A DNA stretch of 64,000 nucleotides, taken from Mycobacterium sp. 852002-10029_SCH5224772. GTDB taxonomy: Bacteria; Actinomycetota; Actinomycetes; Mycobacteriales; Mycobacteriaceae. This document shows positions 1 through 7,813 of this stretch, piece after piece. Below the pieces are notes generated by a model that saw only the letters and a list, made by a program, of their open reading frames with translations, searched no databases and was not told the DNA's origin. Location of the stretch: contig NZ_LZHT01000009.1 in the NCBI RefSeq assembly GCF_001667315.1, positions 62,001-126,000 on the forward strand. Reading direction: 5' to 3'. The stretch's first letter is position 1. Each line of letters starts with the position of its first letter. Position numbers and translations under genes: made by a program.

Positions 1-147
1 GCGGCCGTAGCCGACTTGGTACCGGGCGCGACGGTTGCCGCGTTGCGCGGTCAAGGGCACCAGGCGGTCGACTACGACCCACAACAATTCGTGCGGGCGG
101 TACTGGATTTCGACTCGCGTTCGGCTAGCCCGCGTCGGCGACCGTGA
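1..147 (+). CDS. alpha/beta hydrolase, C-terminal fragment (cut by window edge)
   Basis: Frame 1 is open from the left edge to a TGA at 145-147 and gives 48 residues. The stretch LVPGATVAALRGQGHQAVDY followed by DPQQFVRAVLDF has the form of an alpha/beta-hydrolase C-terminus: a loop with the catalytic His in GQGH, then the last helix (DP..F...V..F). The His is visible; the nucleophile and acid lie outside the window. Substrate is unknown. It converges on nrdE and is followed by a hairpin at 272-292. In M. tuberculosis a TetR gene is remembered downstream of nrdE, so this neighbour is a local difference. Confidence 0.55.
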   Translation, partial: AAVADLVPGATVAALRGQGHQAVDYDPQQFVRAVLDFDSRSASPRRRP

Positions 148-440
148 TGATGGTCTTGCCGCCGCCACAACGCGCCGGGTCGAATGCCGACACGCAGCTT
201 TGGCGATCGTGCTCCGTCTGCTGCAAAGTTAGGGATACCGCTACCGCCGGTCTACCTAGATAGCGCGGCGCTTGTCCGCAGAGCGCGGACAACCAAGGCC
301 CACGCCGCTTCTGGTACGACGACGAAACCATCGGGACGACGAGAAACATCGAGCCGCACCGGCCGTATGACTCGGGCAGCAGGTACCCGCGGGGAGGCGT
401 TATCCCGTGATCAGCCTCGGCGATGCGAAGCCCGCGTGTC
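148..440. other. intergenic region between convergent hydrolase and nrdE, with hairpin
   Basis: About 290 bp without a supported gene. It holds one strong hairpin at 272-292: arms TTGTCCGC and GCGGACAA, 8 bp perfect, 5-nt loop. It has no T-tract but sits between two converging genes and is probably a terminator. On the minus strand, 125-200 ends in CGGGKTIITVADAG, which weakly resembles a quinone-oxidoreductase C-terminus; it is too short to call. Confidence 0.5.
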
Positions 441-2606
441 CTACAGCATGCAGGACACGCAGCCCTCGACCTCTGTTCCCTCCAACGCCATCTGACGCAG
501 CCGGATGTAGTACAGCGTCTTGATTCCCTTGCGCCAGGCGTAGATCTGCGCCTTGTTCACCTCGCGGGTGGTCGCGGTGTCCTTGAAGAACAGCGTCAGC
601 GACAGCCCCTGGTCGACGTGCTGGGTGGCCGCGGCGTAGGTGTCGATGATCTTCTCGTAGCCGATTTCGTAGGCGTCCTGGTAGTACTCCAGGTTGTCGT
701 TGGTCATGTAGGGCGCCGGGTAGTAGACCCGGCCGATCTTGCCTTCTTTGCGGATCTCGACCTTGGACACGATCGGGTGGATCGATGACGTCGAGTGGTT
801 GATGTAGGAGATCGACCCCGTCGGCGGCACCGCCTGCAGGTTCTGGTTGTAGATGCCGTGCGCCTGCACCGATTCCTTCAGCCGTTTCCAGTCGTCTTGC
901 GTCGGGATGCGGATCTCCGCGTCCGCGAACAGCTGACGCACCTTGTCGGTCGCCGGCTCCCACGCCTGATCGGTGTACTTGTCGAAGAACTCACCTGAGG
1001 CGTACTTGGACTTCTCGAAACCCTTGAAGTGCGTGCCCCGTTCGATCGCGATGCGGTTGGAGGCCCGCAGCGCGTGATAGAGCACCGTGTAGAAGTAGAT
1101 GTTGGTGAAGTCGACGCCCTCTTCGGAGCCGTAGAAGATGCTCTCGCGCGCCAGGTATCCGTGCAGGTTCATCTGCCCGAGGCCGATCGCGTGGGAATCG
1201 TTGTTGCCCTGCTCGATTGACGGCACCGAGGTGATGTGCGTCTGGTCGCTCACCGCGGTCAGCGCGCGGATCGCCACCTCGATCGTCTGGGCGAAGTCGG
1301 GTGAGTCCATCGCCTTGGCGATGTTCAGCGATCCCAGATTGCACGAAATGTCTTTGCCCACTTTGGCATAGGACAAGTCATCGTTGAACAGCGAGGGCGT
1401 CGACACCTGCAGGATCTCCGAGCACAGGTTCGAGTGGGTGATCTTGCCCTCGATCGGGTTGGCCCGGTTCACCGTGTCCTCGTACATGATGTACGGGTAG
1501 CCCGACTCGAATTGCAGCTCGGCCAGTGTCTGGAAGAACTCGCGCGCCTTGATCTTGGTCTTGCGGATGCGCGCGTCGTCGACCATCTCGTAGTACTTCT
1601 CGGTCACCGAGATGTCGGCGAACGGCACACCGTAGACGCGTTCCACGTCATACGGCGAGAACAGGTACATGTCCTCGTTCTTCTTGGCCAGCTCGAAGGT
1701 GATGTCCGGGATCACCACGCCCAGGCTCAGCGTCTTAATCCGGATCTTCTCGTCGGCGTTCTCCCGCTTGGTGTCCAGGAAGCGGTAGATGTCGGGGTGA
1801 TGCGCGTGCAGATACACCGCACCGGCGCCCTGGCGCGCACCGAGCTGATTGGCGTAGGAGAAGGAGTCCTCGAGCAGCTTCATGATCGGGATGACACCCG
1901 AGGACTGGTTCTCGATGTTTTTGATCGGGGCACCGTGCTCACGAATGTTGGTCAGCAGCAATGCAACTCCCCCGCCGCGCTTGGACAGCTGCAGCGCGGA
2001 GTTGATCGAGCGCCCGATGGACTCCATGTTGTCCTCGATGCGCAGCAAAAAGCAGCTGACCGGCTCGCCGCGCTGCGCCTTGCCCGAGTTCAAAAAGGTG
2101 GGGGTGGCCGGCTGAAATCGGCCGTCGATGATCTCGTCGACCAGCTTTTCCGCCAGTCCGACGTCACCGGCGGCCAGGGTCAGCGCCACCATGACCACGC
2201 GGTCCTCGAAGCGCTCCAGGTAGCGCTTCCCGTCGAAGGTCTTCAGCGTGTAGGAGGTGTAGTACTTGAACGCGCCCAAAAACGTCGGGAAACGGAATTT
2301 CTTGGCGTAGGCGCGGTCCAGCAGGTCCTTGACGAAGTTGCGCGAGTACTGGTCGAGAACCTCACGCTCGTAATAGTTCTCGCGGATCAGGTAGTCGAGT
2401 TTCTCGTCCTGATTGTGGAAGAAGACGGTGTTCTGGTTGACGTGCTGCAGGAAGTACTGACGCGCGGCGAGCACATCCCGGTCGAACTGAATCTTGCCGT
2501 CCGCGTCGTACAGATTCAGCATCGCGTTCAGCGCGTGGTAATCCGTCTCATCGGGCAGCCCGTGGGCGCCGGTGATTACAGGCTCTGCAGCGACGGTTGT
2601 TGACAC
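441..2606 (-). CDS. nrdE: class Ib ribonucleotide reductase, catalytic alpha subunit NrdE
   Basis: Reduces ribonucleoside diphosphates to deoxyribonucleotides together with a NrdF radical subunit, using NrdH as electron donor. The 721 residues match recalled mycobacterial NrdE almost throughout. The core begins at [15 protein letters not shown]; the N-terminal active-site Cys lies in GEPVSCFLL, a further Cys in NLCSEILQ, and the C-terminal redox pair is CVSC. I chose the GTG at 2606 (VSTTVAAEP), preceded by GGAAGGAAC, because it gives the family length; open sequence continues upstream inside nrdI. It overlaps the nrdI 3' end by 31 bp, so the genes are co-transcribed and probably translationally coupled. 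No nrdF follows, which is also the case in M. tuberculosis. Confidence 0.97.
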   Translation of the reverse strand: MSTTVAAEPVITGAHGLPDETDYHALNAMLNLYDADGKIQFDRDVLAARQYFLQHVNQNTVFFHNQDEKLDYLIRENYYEREVLDQYSRNFVKDLLDRAYAKKFRFPTFLGAFKYYTSYTLKTFDGKRYLERFEDRVVMVALTLAAGDVGLAEKLVDEIIDGRFQPATPTFLNSGKAQRGEPVSCFLLRIEDNMESIGRSINSALQLSKRGGGVALLLTNIREHGAPIKNIENQSSGVIPIMKLLEDSFSYANQLGARQGAGAVYLHAHHPDIYRFLDTKRENADEKIRIKTLSLGVVIPDITFELAKKNEDMYLFSPYDVERVYGVPFADISVTEKYYEMVDDARIRKTKIKAREFFQTLAELQFESGYPYIMYEDTVNRANPIEGKITHSNLCSEILQVSTPSLFNDDLSYAKVGKDISCNLGSLNIAKAMDSPDFAQTIEVAIRALTAVSDQTHITSVPSIEQGNNDSHAIGLGQMNLHGYLARESIFYGSEEGVDFTNIYFYTVLYHALRASNRIAIERGTHFKGFEKSKYASGEFFDKYTDQAWEPATDKVRQLFADAEIRIPTQDDWKRLKESVQAHGIYNQNLQAVPPTGSISYINHSTSSIHPIVSKVEIRKEGKIGRVYYPAPYMTNDNLEYYQDAYEIGYEKIIDTYAAATQHVDQGLSLTLFFKDTATTREVNKAQIYAWRKGIKTLYYIRLRQMALEGTEVEGCVSCML

Positions 2607-3028
2607 GTCTGTTCCTTCCAGAAATTGGCTAAGCCCGCACGGACGGCATCCACGTCGTCCTGGGTTCCCATGAGTTCGAAGCGGTAGAGGTACGGGACGG
2701 CGCACTTGCGCGAGATCACGTCGCCCGCGTAGGCGAATTCGGCGCCGAAGTTGTTGTTGCCCGCGGCGATGACGCCGCGGATCAACGAACGGTTGTGCTC
2801 ATTGTTCAAAAAGGCGATGACCTGTTTGGGGACATAGCCCCCGGCGTCGAGGTCAGGAGTGGCCCGGCCGCCGCCGTAGGTCGGCAGCACCAGCACGTAC
2901 GGCTGGGCCACCTCGATACGGCCGTGCAGCGGTATCCGCGTGGCGGGAATCCCCAGCTTCTCCACGAAGCGGTGGGTGTTCTCCGACACGGAGGAGAAAT
3001 AGACCAGGTTGCGCCCCGTGGTGTCCAT
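2576..3028 (-). CDS. nrdI: NrdI flavodoxin-like ribonucleotide reductase activator
   Basis: Small flavodoxin-like protein of 150 residues, the usual actinobacterial length. NrdI supplies the oxidant that assembles the Mn-tyrosyl radical cofactor in NrdF. The FMN phosphate-binding loop is at the N-terminus ([16 protein letters not shown]), followed by LPTYGGG and the IAAGNNNFG flavin loop. It is second in nrdHIE, 32 bp after nrdH, with GGAGG a few bases before the ATG; its end overlaps nrdE. Confidence 0.96.
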   Translation of the reverse strand: MDTTGRNLVYFSSVSENTHRFVEKLGIPATRIPLHGRIEVAQPYVLVLPTYGGGRATPDLDAGGYVPKQVIAFLNNEHNRSLIRGVIAAGNNNFGAEFAYAGDVISRKCAVPYLYRFELMGTQDDVDAVRAGLANFWKEQTCQQPSLQSL

Positions 3029-3060
3029 GGCGTCGCAACCTCCTTACCTAACGTCTTGCT

Positions 3061-3300
3061 TTACGCGCTGAGTTCCACCGCGGCGAGCGCCTTGATGCGA
3101 TCGGGGCGAAAACCCGACCAGTGCTCGTTGCCCGCCACCACGACGGGAGCCTGCAGATAGCCCAGCGCCATCACGTAGTCACGCGCCTCGGAATCCAGCG
3201 TGATGTCGACCTTGTCGTAGACGATGCCCTGCTTGTCCAGCGCCTTGTAGGTGGCGCTGCACTGCACGCATGCCGGCTTGGTGTACACGGTGATGCTCAT
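3061..3300 (-). CDS. nrdH: NrdH glutaredoxin-like redoxin
   Basis: 79-residue electron donor for NrdE, reduced by thioredoxin reductase. It opens MSITVYTKPACVQCSATYKA with the redox CxxC as CVQC, and ends with WSGFRPDRIKAL, the WSGFRPD signature of NrdH proteins. The ATG at 3300 is chosen by homology and a GGAG-type site (AAAGGAGCGGCATTCT) upstream; a longer reading frame upstream has no family support. First gene of nrdHIE. Confidence 0.96.
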   Translation of the reverse strand: MSITVYTKPACVQCSATYKALDKQGIVYDKVDITLDSEARDYVMALGYLQAPVVVAGNEHWSGFRPDRIKALAAVELSA

Positions 3301-3514
3301 AGAATGCCGCTCCTTTGCGGAAGAGGGGGACCCAATGGACTGGCAACTACTTTTGGACTGCGTCTTTGCTAGGTTCAGCGATCCGGTAAGTCCCCGGATT
3401 CCCGTTGCGAGGCGATCAGCGTCGAAGACCTGTCTTCGACCACATCGCGCCGATTTCGGGGGGTTCACCGAGCCTGGCTGGCTTGGCGATCCTGGGATCC
3501 GCCGGTGCATCGAA

Positions 3515-3545
3515 ACACTACACCTAGTGGCTGACGAGATGTCGA
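3515..3545 (-). promoter_or_regulatory. probable nrdHIE promoter with an NrdR-type box
   Basis: On the minus strand CACTA-GGTG-TAGTG (3515-3529) is a perfect 5-bp dyad matching the NrdR box shape (CACTA, 4 nt, TAGTG). TAGTGT within it can act as -10, with TCGACA as -35 at 3540-3545, spacer 19. The box would then cover the promoter, as expected of a repressor. About 215 bp of leader would separate it from nrdH. A second box one to three helical turns upstream is not convincing. Bases 3301-3510 and 3560-3735 show no supported gene. Confidence 0.45.
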
Positions 3546-3739
3546 GATACAAGATGTTCTGAATAACATTTCTGAAATTCCCTGGTCGTAAGGCCTGTGT
3601 CCAACAAATTCAGCAACCCGCCCCGGCGTGTCGCAGATCACACGCCGAGGCGAAGGCGCCGCTATGTATCGGTATAGCAGCGGCCACCGACAAGGCCGGT
3701 TTTGCGCCGCTGACCGCGGCGGCCCGCCCGCAGCTAGCA

Positions 3740-3765
3740 AAGCCGCCAGACGACGCTGGCGGCTT
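3740..3765 (-). terminator. intrinsic hairpin downstream of the FMN reductase
   Basis: Arms AAGCCGCCAG and CTGGCGGCTT pair perfectly over 10 bp around a 6-nt loop (ACGACG). It lies 62 bp past the stop of the minus-strand FMN reductase gene. No clear T-tract, as is common for mycobacterial terminators. Confidence 0.65.
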
Positions 3766-3827
3766 CTGCTATTCGTTGGTGACAACCCCGCTGGTCGCCT
3801 CCCGCGCGGCTTGTCGACTTCCGCCAA

Positions 3828-4382
3828 TCAGCCGGCTTCGGCGGCGAGCTTGCCCACCACATCGCGCACGTTCGCCGACAGCTCGGCATGCTCGGCGGGC
3901 GGCCTGCCTTCCAGCGTTGTGAACGGCACGGACAGCTTGATCGACTCGACCACCCGCGCACCGGCAATGCCGAAGGACTTGCGCGTGTCGTCGTGCGCCC
4001 ACACCCCGCCGTACCGGCCGAACGATCCCCCGATGACGGCCAATGGCTTGCCCATCAGTGCGCCGTCACCGAACGGGCGCGACAGCCAGTCGATCGCGTT
4101 CTTGACGACCGCGGGGTAGCTGCCGTTGTACTCGGGAGTGACCACCAAGGCGGCATCGGCGTCGGTCGCCGCGGCGCGCAGCGCGGCCACCGCAGCCAGC
4201 GGCGGCGCGTCGGCGTTCATCGCGTAGTCGATCTCCTCGTTATAGAACGGCAGCTCGCCGAGCCCCTCGAAGACCGTGACGGTCACGCCGTCGGGGGCGA
4301 CCGCCCTCGCCAACTCGGCGATCTGACGGTTGATCGACGCCGCCCGCAGGCTTCCCACTAACGCCAAGATGTTGATTGTCAC
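3828..4382 (-). CDS. NADPH-dependent FMN reductase (Rv3054c type)
   Basis: 184 residues with a flavodoxin-like NAD(P)H:FMN/quinone reductase fold. The N-terminal loop LVGSLRAASINRQIAE binds the FMN phosphate; TPEYNGSYPAVVKNAIDWLSR is the family signature, and IGGSFGRYGG follows. The GTG at 4382 is preceded by GAAGGGAAA, a good ribosome site, and gives the length recalled for the M. tuberculosis protein. Probably a cytosolic quinone or flavin reductase with a stress role. It is divergent from the TetR gene, with a dyad between them. Confidence 0.88.
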   Translation of the reverse strand: MTINILALVGSLRAASINRQIAELARAVAPDGVTVTVFEGLGELPFYNEEIDYAMNADAPPLAAVAALRAAATDADAALVVTPEYNGSYPAVVKNAIDWLSRPFGDGALMGKPLAVIGGSFGRYGGVWAHDDTRKSFGIAGARVVESIKLSVPFTTLEGRPPAEHAELSANVRDVVGKLAAEAG

Positions 4383-4428
4383 TCGCGCGGTTTCCCTTCG
4401 GTCGTTGCTACACATCCTCCCATGTGCT

Positions 4429-4448
4429 AATCGGACTGTGGTCCGATT
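4429..4448. promoter_or_regulatory. TetR-type operator between FMN reductase and tetR
   Basis: AATCGGAC-TGTG-GTCCGATT is a perfect 8-bp inverted repeat with a 4-nt centre, midway between divergent starts (4382 and 4475). The core CGGAC-N4-GTCCG is a common TetR operator shape. Probably bound by the adjacent TetR to control itself and the reductase. Confidence 0.7.
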
Positions 4449-4474
4449 TATTCCGGCAGCGTTAAAGTGCAGGG

Positions 4475-5089
4475 ATGAGCGACGTCGAGCGGTTGGATGA
4501 TCTGCCCATGTGCGTCCCGCGACTGCCCGCACAGGAGCGCGGCGACGCCGTTCGTAACCGGGCGCTGCTGCTGGATGCGGCGCACCGCCTGGTCGCCGAG
4601 CGCGGGGCCGATGCCGTCACCATGGACGACGTCGCCGCGGCGGCCGGCGTCGGCAAGGGCACCGTGTTCCGCCGCTTCGGCAGCCGGGCCCGCCTGATGA
4701 TGGTGCTGCTGGACGAGGACGAACGGGCCAGTCAGGAGGCGTTCCTGTTCGGGCCGCCGCCGCTGGGGCCCGATGCCCCGCCGCTGGATCGGCTGGTGGC
4801 CTTCGGGCGGGAACGGATGCGCTTCGCCCACACCCACCACGCGCTGCTCTCGGCGGCCAACCGCGACCCGCGGAGTCGTTACGGCCCGGCGGCCGCCGTC
4901 CTGTACCGGCACGTGCGCGTGCTGCTGGCCTCGGCGAACACCACCGGTGACCTCGATGCGCAGGCCGACGCCCTGCTGGCCTTGCTCGACACCGACTACG
5001 TCGAGCATCAACTGCACGACCGCGGTCACACCTTGCAGACATTGGGCGATGCGTGGGAAAGCCTGGCGCGCAAGCTCTGTGGGCGATGA
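4475..5089 (+). CDS. TetR/AcrR family regulator (Rv3055 type)
   Basis: 204 residues. The N-terminal helix-turn-helix covers about residues 25-75 (LLLDAAHRLVAERGADAVTMDDVAAAAGVGKGTVFRRF in pieces), typical of TetR; the rest is a helical ligand domain with no identifiable ligand. Divergent from the FMN reductase with a perfect dyad in between. Its stop TGA overlaps the ATG at 5086 of the polymerase gene (ATGA), so the two may be translated together. Confidence 0.9.
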   Translation: MSDVERLDDLPMCVPRLPAQERGDAVRNRALLLDAAHRLVAERGADAVTMDDVAAAAGVGKGTVFRRFGSRARLMMVLLDEDERASQEAFLFGPPPLGPDAPPLDRLVAFGRERMRFAHTHHALLSAANRDPRSRYGPAAAVLYRHVRVLLASANTTGDLDAQADALLALLDTDYVEHQLHDRGHTLQTLGDAWESLARKLCGR

Positions 5090-6141
5090 ACCCCGGTATG
5101 CCCGCGGCGGCGCCGGACTGGGTCCTGCACGTGGACCTCGACCAGTTCCTGGCCTCGGTCGAGTTGCGCCGCCGACCCGAACTGGCCGGGCTGCCCGTGA
5201 TCGTCGGCGGCAGCGGCGATCCGAGCGAACCGCGCAAGGTCGTCACCTGCGCCTCCTATGAGGCCCGGGAGTTCGGTGTGCGGGCGGGCATGCCGCTACG
5301 CGCCGCCGCCCGCCGCTGCCCCGAGGCGACCTTCCTCCCCTCCGACCCTGCCGCCTACGACGCGGCGTCCGAGCAGGTGATGGGGGCGCTGCGGGACCTG
5401 GGCCACCCGGTGGAGGTGTGGGGCTGGGACGAGGCCTACGTCGCCGTCGCCGCGGTGGACCCCACCGAGGCGGCGCAGCAGATCCGCAGCGTCATCTCCT
5501 CGGAAACCGGGTTGTCCTGCTCGGTCGGGATCAGCGACAACAAGCAGCGCGCCAAGGTCGCCACCGGTTTCGCCAAGCCAGGCGGCATTTTCGTGCTCAC
5601 CGATGCGAACTGGATGCCATTGATGGCCGACCGTCCCGTCGACGCGCTGTGGGGCGTGGGGCCCAAGACCGCGAAAAAGCTTGCGGATCTTGAGATTACG
5701 ACGGTGCGACAGCTGGCCCACAGCGACGCGGAGTTGTTGACGGCCGCGTTCGGCGCGCGCACCGGGCTGTGGCTACTGCTGCTGGCCAAGGGCGGCGGCG
5801 ACAGCCACGTCAGCGCCGAGCCATGGGTGCCACGCTCGCGCAGCCACGTCGTCACCTTTCCCCGCGACCTCACCAATCGCGCCGAGATGAACACGGCCGT
5901 AACGGATTTGGCCGAACAAGCGCTGAACGACGTGCTGGCCGAAGCGCGCGTGGTGACCCGGGTGGCGGTCACCGTACGAACCGCAACCTTTTACACCCGC
6001 ACCAAGATTCGCAAACTCGATGCTCCCACCACCGATCGCGACGCGATCGTCGCCGCGGCCCTGCGCGTCCTGGATTTATTCGAGCTCGACCGGCCGGTCC
6101 GCCTGCTCGGGGTGCGGCTCGAGCTCGTCATGCCGGACTGA
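5086..6141 (+). CDS. dinB2: Y-family DNA polymerase DinB2 (Pol IV-like)
   Basis: 351 residues, a translesion polymerase of the DinB/ImuB class (Rv3056 type). Catalytic carboxylates lie in HVDLDQFLASVE and GWDEAY; the steric-gate and fingers region KVVTCASYEAREFGVRAGMPL follows; ALWGVGPKTAKKLADLEI is the helix-hairpin-helix; the little-finger domain ends LGVRLELV. The C-terminus lacks an obvious QLxLF clamp motif, consistent with DinB2 as known. The ATG at 5086 overlaps the tetR stop; ATG 5098 (MPAAAPDW) aligns better with the recalled homologue and is a real alternative. Its 3' end overlaps the convergent SDR by 66 bp. Confidence 0.93.
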   Translation: MNPGMPAAAPDWVLHVDLDQFLASVELRRRPELAGLPVIVGGSGDPSEPRKVVTCASYEAREFGVRAGMPLRAAARRCPEATFLPSDPAAYDAASEQVMGALRDLGHPVEVWGWDEAYVAVAAVDPTEAAQQIRSVISSETGLSCSVGISDNKQRAKVATGFAKPGGIFVLTDANWMPLMADRPVDALWGVGPKTAKKLADLEITTVRQLAHSDAELLTAAFGARTGLWLLLLAKGGGDSHVSAEPWVPRSRSHVVTFPRDLTNRAEMNTAVTDLAEQALNDVLAEARVVTRVAVTVRTATFYTRTKIRKLDAPTTDRDAIVAAALRVLDLFELDRPVRLLGVRLELVMPD

Positions 6142-7026
6142 CGGCGCCGGGGTCGGCGGCCCAGGCGGGCCGGGCCGCAGCGCGCGGGTGAAGATCACAT
6201 TCACCTGGCGCATCGCGACGCTATAGGGCCACCACGCAAGCCTTTTGAAGGCGTACAGCGCCCGGATATCGGCCGACGTGTAGATCAGGTACCGGTTCTT
6301 TGCCACCCCGGCCAGGATCTTCTCGGCGGCCTTCTCCGGCGACACGGCGTGGCCGGCGAATCGCCGTATCCACCGGGCGACGCTGGGGTCCTCGCGGTCC
6401 ACACCGGCGATCTCCACGGTGCCTACCAGCGGGGTGTTCACCGCGCCCGGCACCACGACCGACACCCCGATGCGGTGCCGGGCCAGGTCGAAGCGCAGCA
6501 CCTCCGAGACGCCGCGCAACCCGTACTTGCTGGCGCTGTAGGCGGCATGCCAGGGCAGGGCGACCAGCCCGGCCGCCGAGGACACGTTGACCAGATGGCC
6601 GCCCCGCTTGGCGGCCACCATCGGCGGCACGAAGGTCTCGATGACGTGGATCGGACCCATCAAATTGATGGCGATCATCTTGCTCCACTGCTCGTGGCTC
6701 AGCCGGTCGACGGTGCCCCAGGCCGATACGCCGGCGATGTTGAGCACCAGATCCATGGCCGGATGCGCGGCGTGGATGTCGGCGGCGAACGCTGCCACCT
6801 GGTCGTAATCGGCGATATCCAGCGACCGATGCTCGGGGACCTGCGCGCCCAGGGCGCGTGCGTCGGCCACGGTCAGTTCCAGACCGTCGGAGTCGCGGTC
6901 GGTCAGATAGAGCTCGGCGCCGTGCGCGGCGAGCCGCAACGCCGTGGCGCGGCCGATGCCGCTGGCCGCGCCGGTGACAAAGCACCGCTTTCCCGCGTAA
7001 TACCGCCCGGATGCCTTCTTCGCCAT
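6076..7026 (-). CDS. short-chain dehydrogenase/reductase (Rv3057c type)
   Basis: 316 residues, a classical SDR. The Rossmann motif is TGAASGIGRAT near residue 18, NIAGVSAWG stands for NNAG, catalytic Ser is in VNVSSAAG, and YSASKYG carries Tyr and Lys. It accepts NAD(P)H; the LTDRD after beta-2 suggests NAD. Substrate unknown. Residues after about 285 are Pro-rich (RPGPPGPPTPAPS) and are encoded antisense to the dinB2 3' end. Lies 36 bp after a TetR gene on the same strand and may be part of its regulon. Confidence 0.88.
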   Translation of the reverse strand: MAKKASGRYYAGKRCFVTGAASGIGRATALRLAAHGAELYLTDRDSDGLELTVADARALGAQVPEHRSLDIADYDQVAAFAADIHAAHPAMDLVLNIAGVSAWGTVDRLSHEQWSKMIAINLMGPIHVIETFVPPMVAAKRGGHLVNVSSAAGLVALPWHAAYSASKYGLRGVSEVLRFDLARHRIGVSVVVPGAVNTPLVGTVEIAGVDREDPSVARWIRRFAGHAVSPEKAAEKILAGVAKNRYLIYTSADIRALYAFKRLAWWPYSVAMRQVNVIFTRALRPGPPGPPTPAPSVRHDELEPHPEQADRPVELE

Positions 7027-7062
7027 GGCGGTGACGATACCGCCGGTACCGCCAGCCCGGCC

Positions 7063-7698
7063 CTAGGGACGGCCGGCCCAGAGCGCGTGCAGCCACAACT
7101 GCTCGAGCACGCGCACCCGCCGGTCCCGATCGCTGTCGGATCCGGTCAGGACCGGGTCGCCGGTCAACACCAGCGCGGTGGTCCCGGTCAGGGTGCGGAT
7201 CAGCGTCGGAAGGTCGTCGCTGATCGGACGGGCGGTACCCGCCTTCATCTCGGCCTCGACGATGGCGACGATCTGCGCCAGCACCACGTCGAACTGCTGG
7301 TCGAGCAGATCGCGGATCTCGACGTCGGTGTGGCGGGCCTCGTTGCAGGCGGTCACCACGGGATCGTTGTGCTCGTAGACGGCCGCCGCGCTGCCCACCA
7401 TCCGCTTGGCGAACTGTTCGGGTGACTCGCCGGGCTGGCGTGGCGCGAAATACTGCGTGAGTTCTTCGAGCTCTTCGGTGGCCTCGGCCATCAGCTGTGC
7501 CAGCACCGCGTACTTGGAGTCGAAATAGAAGTAGAAGCCCGACCGGGCGACGCCGGCCCTCAGGCTGATGGTGCTGACCGACAATTCGGCGAACGGCTTT
7601 TCCTGCAGCAGTTCGCGCACCGCCTGCAAGATCGCCTGGCGTTGCTTGTCGCCACGCCGTCGTGCGCCCGGCTCCGGATTGGCGGGGTCGCTGGTCAC
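7063..7698 (-). CDS. TetR family regulator (Rv3058c type)
   Basis: 211 residues from a GTG at 7698 with AAGG seven bases upstream; an alternative TTG lies 27 bp further out. The helix-turn-helix is at about residues 20-65 (ILQAVRELLQEKPFAELSV, then RAGVARSGFYFYF). The ligand domain is unassigned. Divergent from cyp136, with two inverted repeats between, so it probably represses cyp136 and itself; the SDR downstream is likely co-transcribed. Confidence 0.88.
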   Translation of the reverse strand: MTSDPANPEPGARRRGDKQRQAILQAVRELLQEKPFAELSVSTISLRAGVARSGFYFYFDSKYAVLAQLMAEATEELEELTQYFAPRQPGESPEQFAKRMVGSAAAVYEHNDPVVTACNEARHTDVEIRDLLDQQFDVVLAQIVAIVEAEMKAGTARPISDDLPTLIRTLTGTTALVLTGDPVLTGSDSDRDRRVRVLEQLWLHALWAGRP

Positions 7699-7730
7699 TC
7701 CCTGACCTTGCACCACGCCACGCAAAAAGC

Positions 7731-7787
7731 AAACTTGACAGCCGTCAAGTTTTTCAGCGAAGGTTATAAATCAGTGACTGCTGTCAC
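7731..7787. promoter_or_regulatory. double TetR-type operator in the tetR-cyp136 divergent promoter
   Basis: Two dyads of the same geometry. The first has arms AAACTTGAC and GTCAAGTTT around AGCC at 7731-7752, 9 bp perfect. The second is GTGAC-TGCT-GTCAC at 7774-7787. Between them TATAAA at 7765-7770 is a likely -10 for cyp136. Both dyads keep a 4-nt centre, so a dimer pair could block both promoters. Confidence 0.7.
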
Positions 7788-7813
7788 CTGAGAGGGCACG
7801 CAAAGGAGCGTCT

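Noticed and set aside
125..200. Minus-strand tail CGGGKTIITVADAG resembling a quinone-oxidoreductase end
   Set aside because: Only about 14 residues resemble the family and upstream codons do not; too weak for a pseudogene call.
3251..3562. Plus-strand frame MDWQLLLDCVFARF upstream of nrdH
   Set aside because: Lies over the nrdH promoter region and reads as non-coding; no homology.
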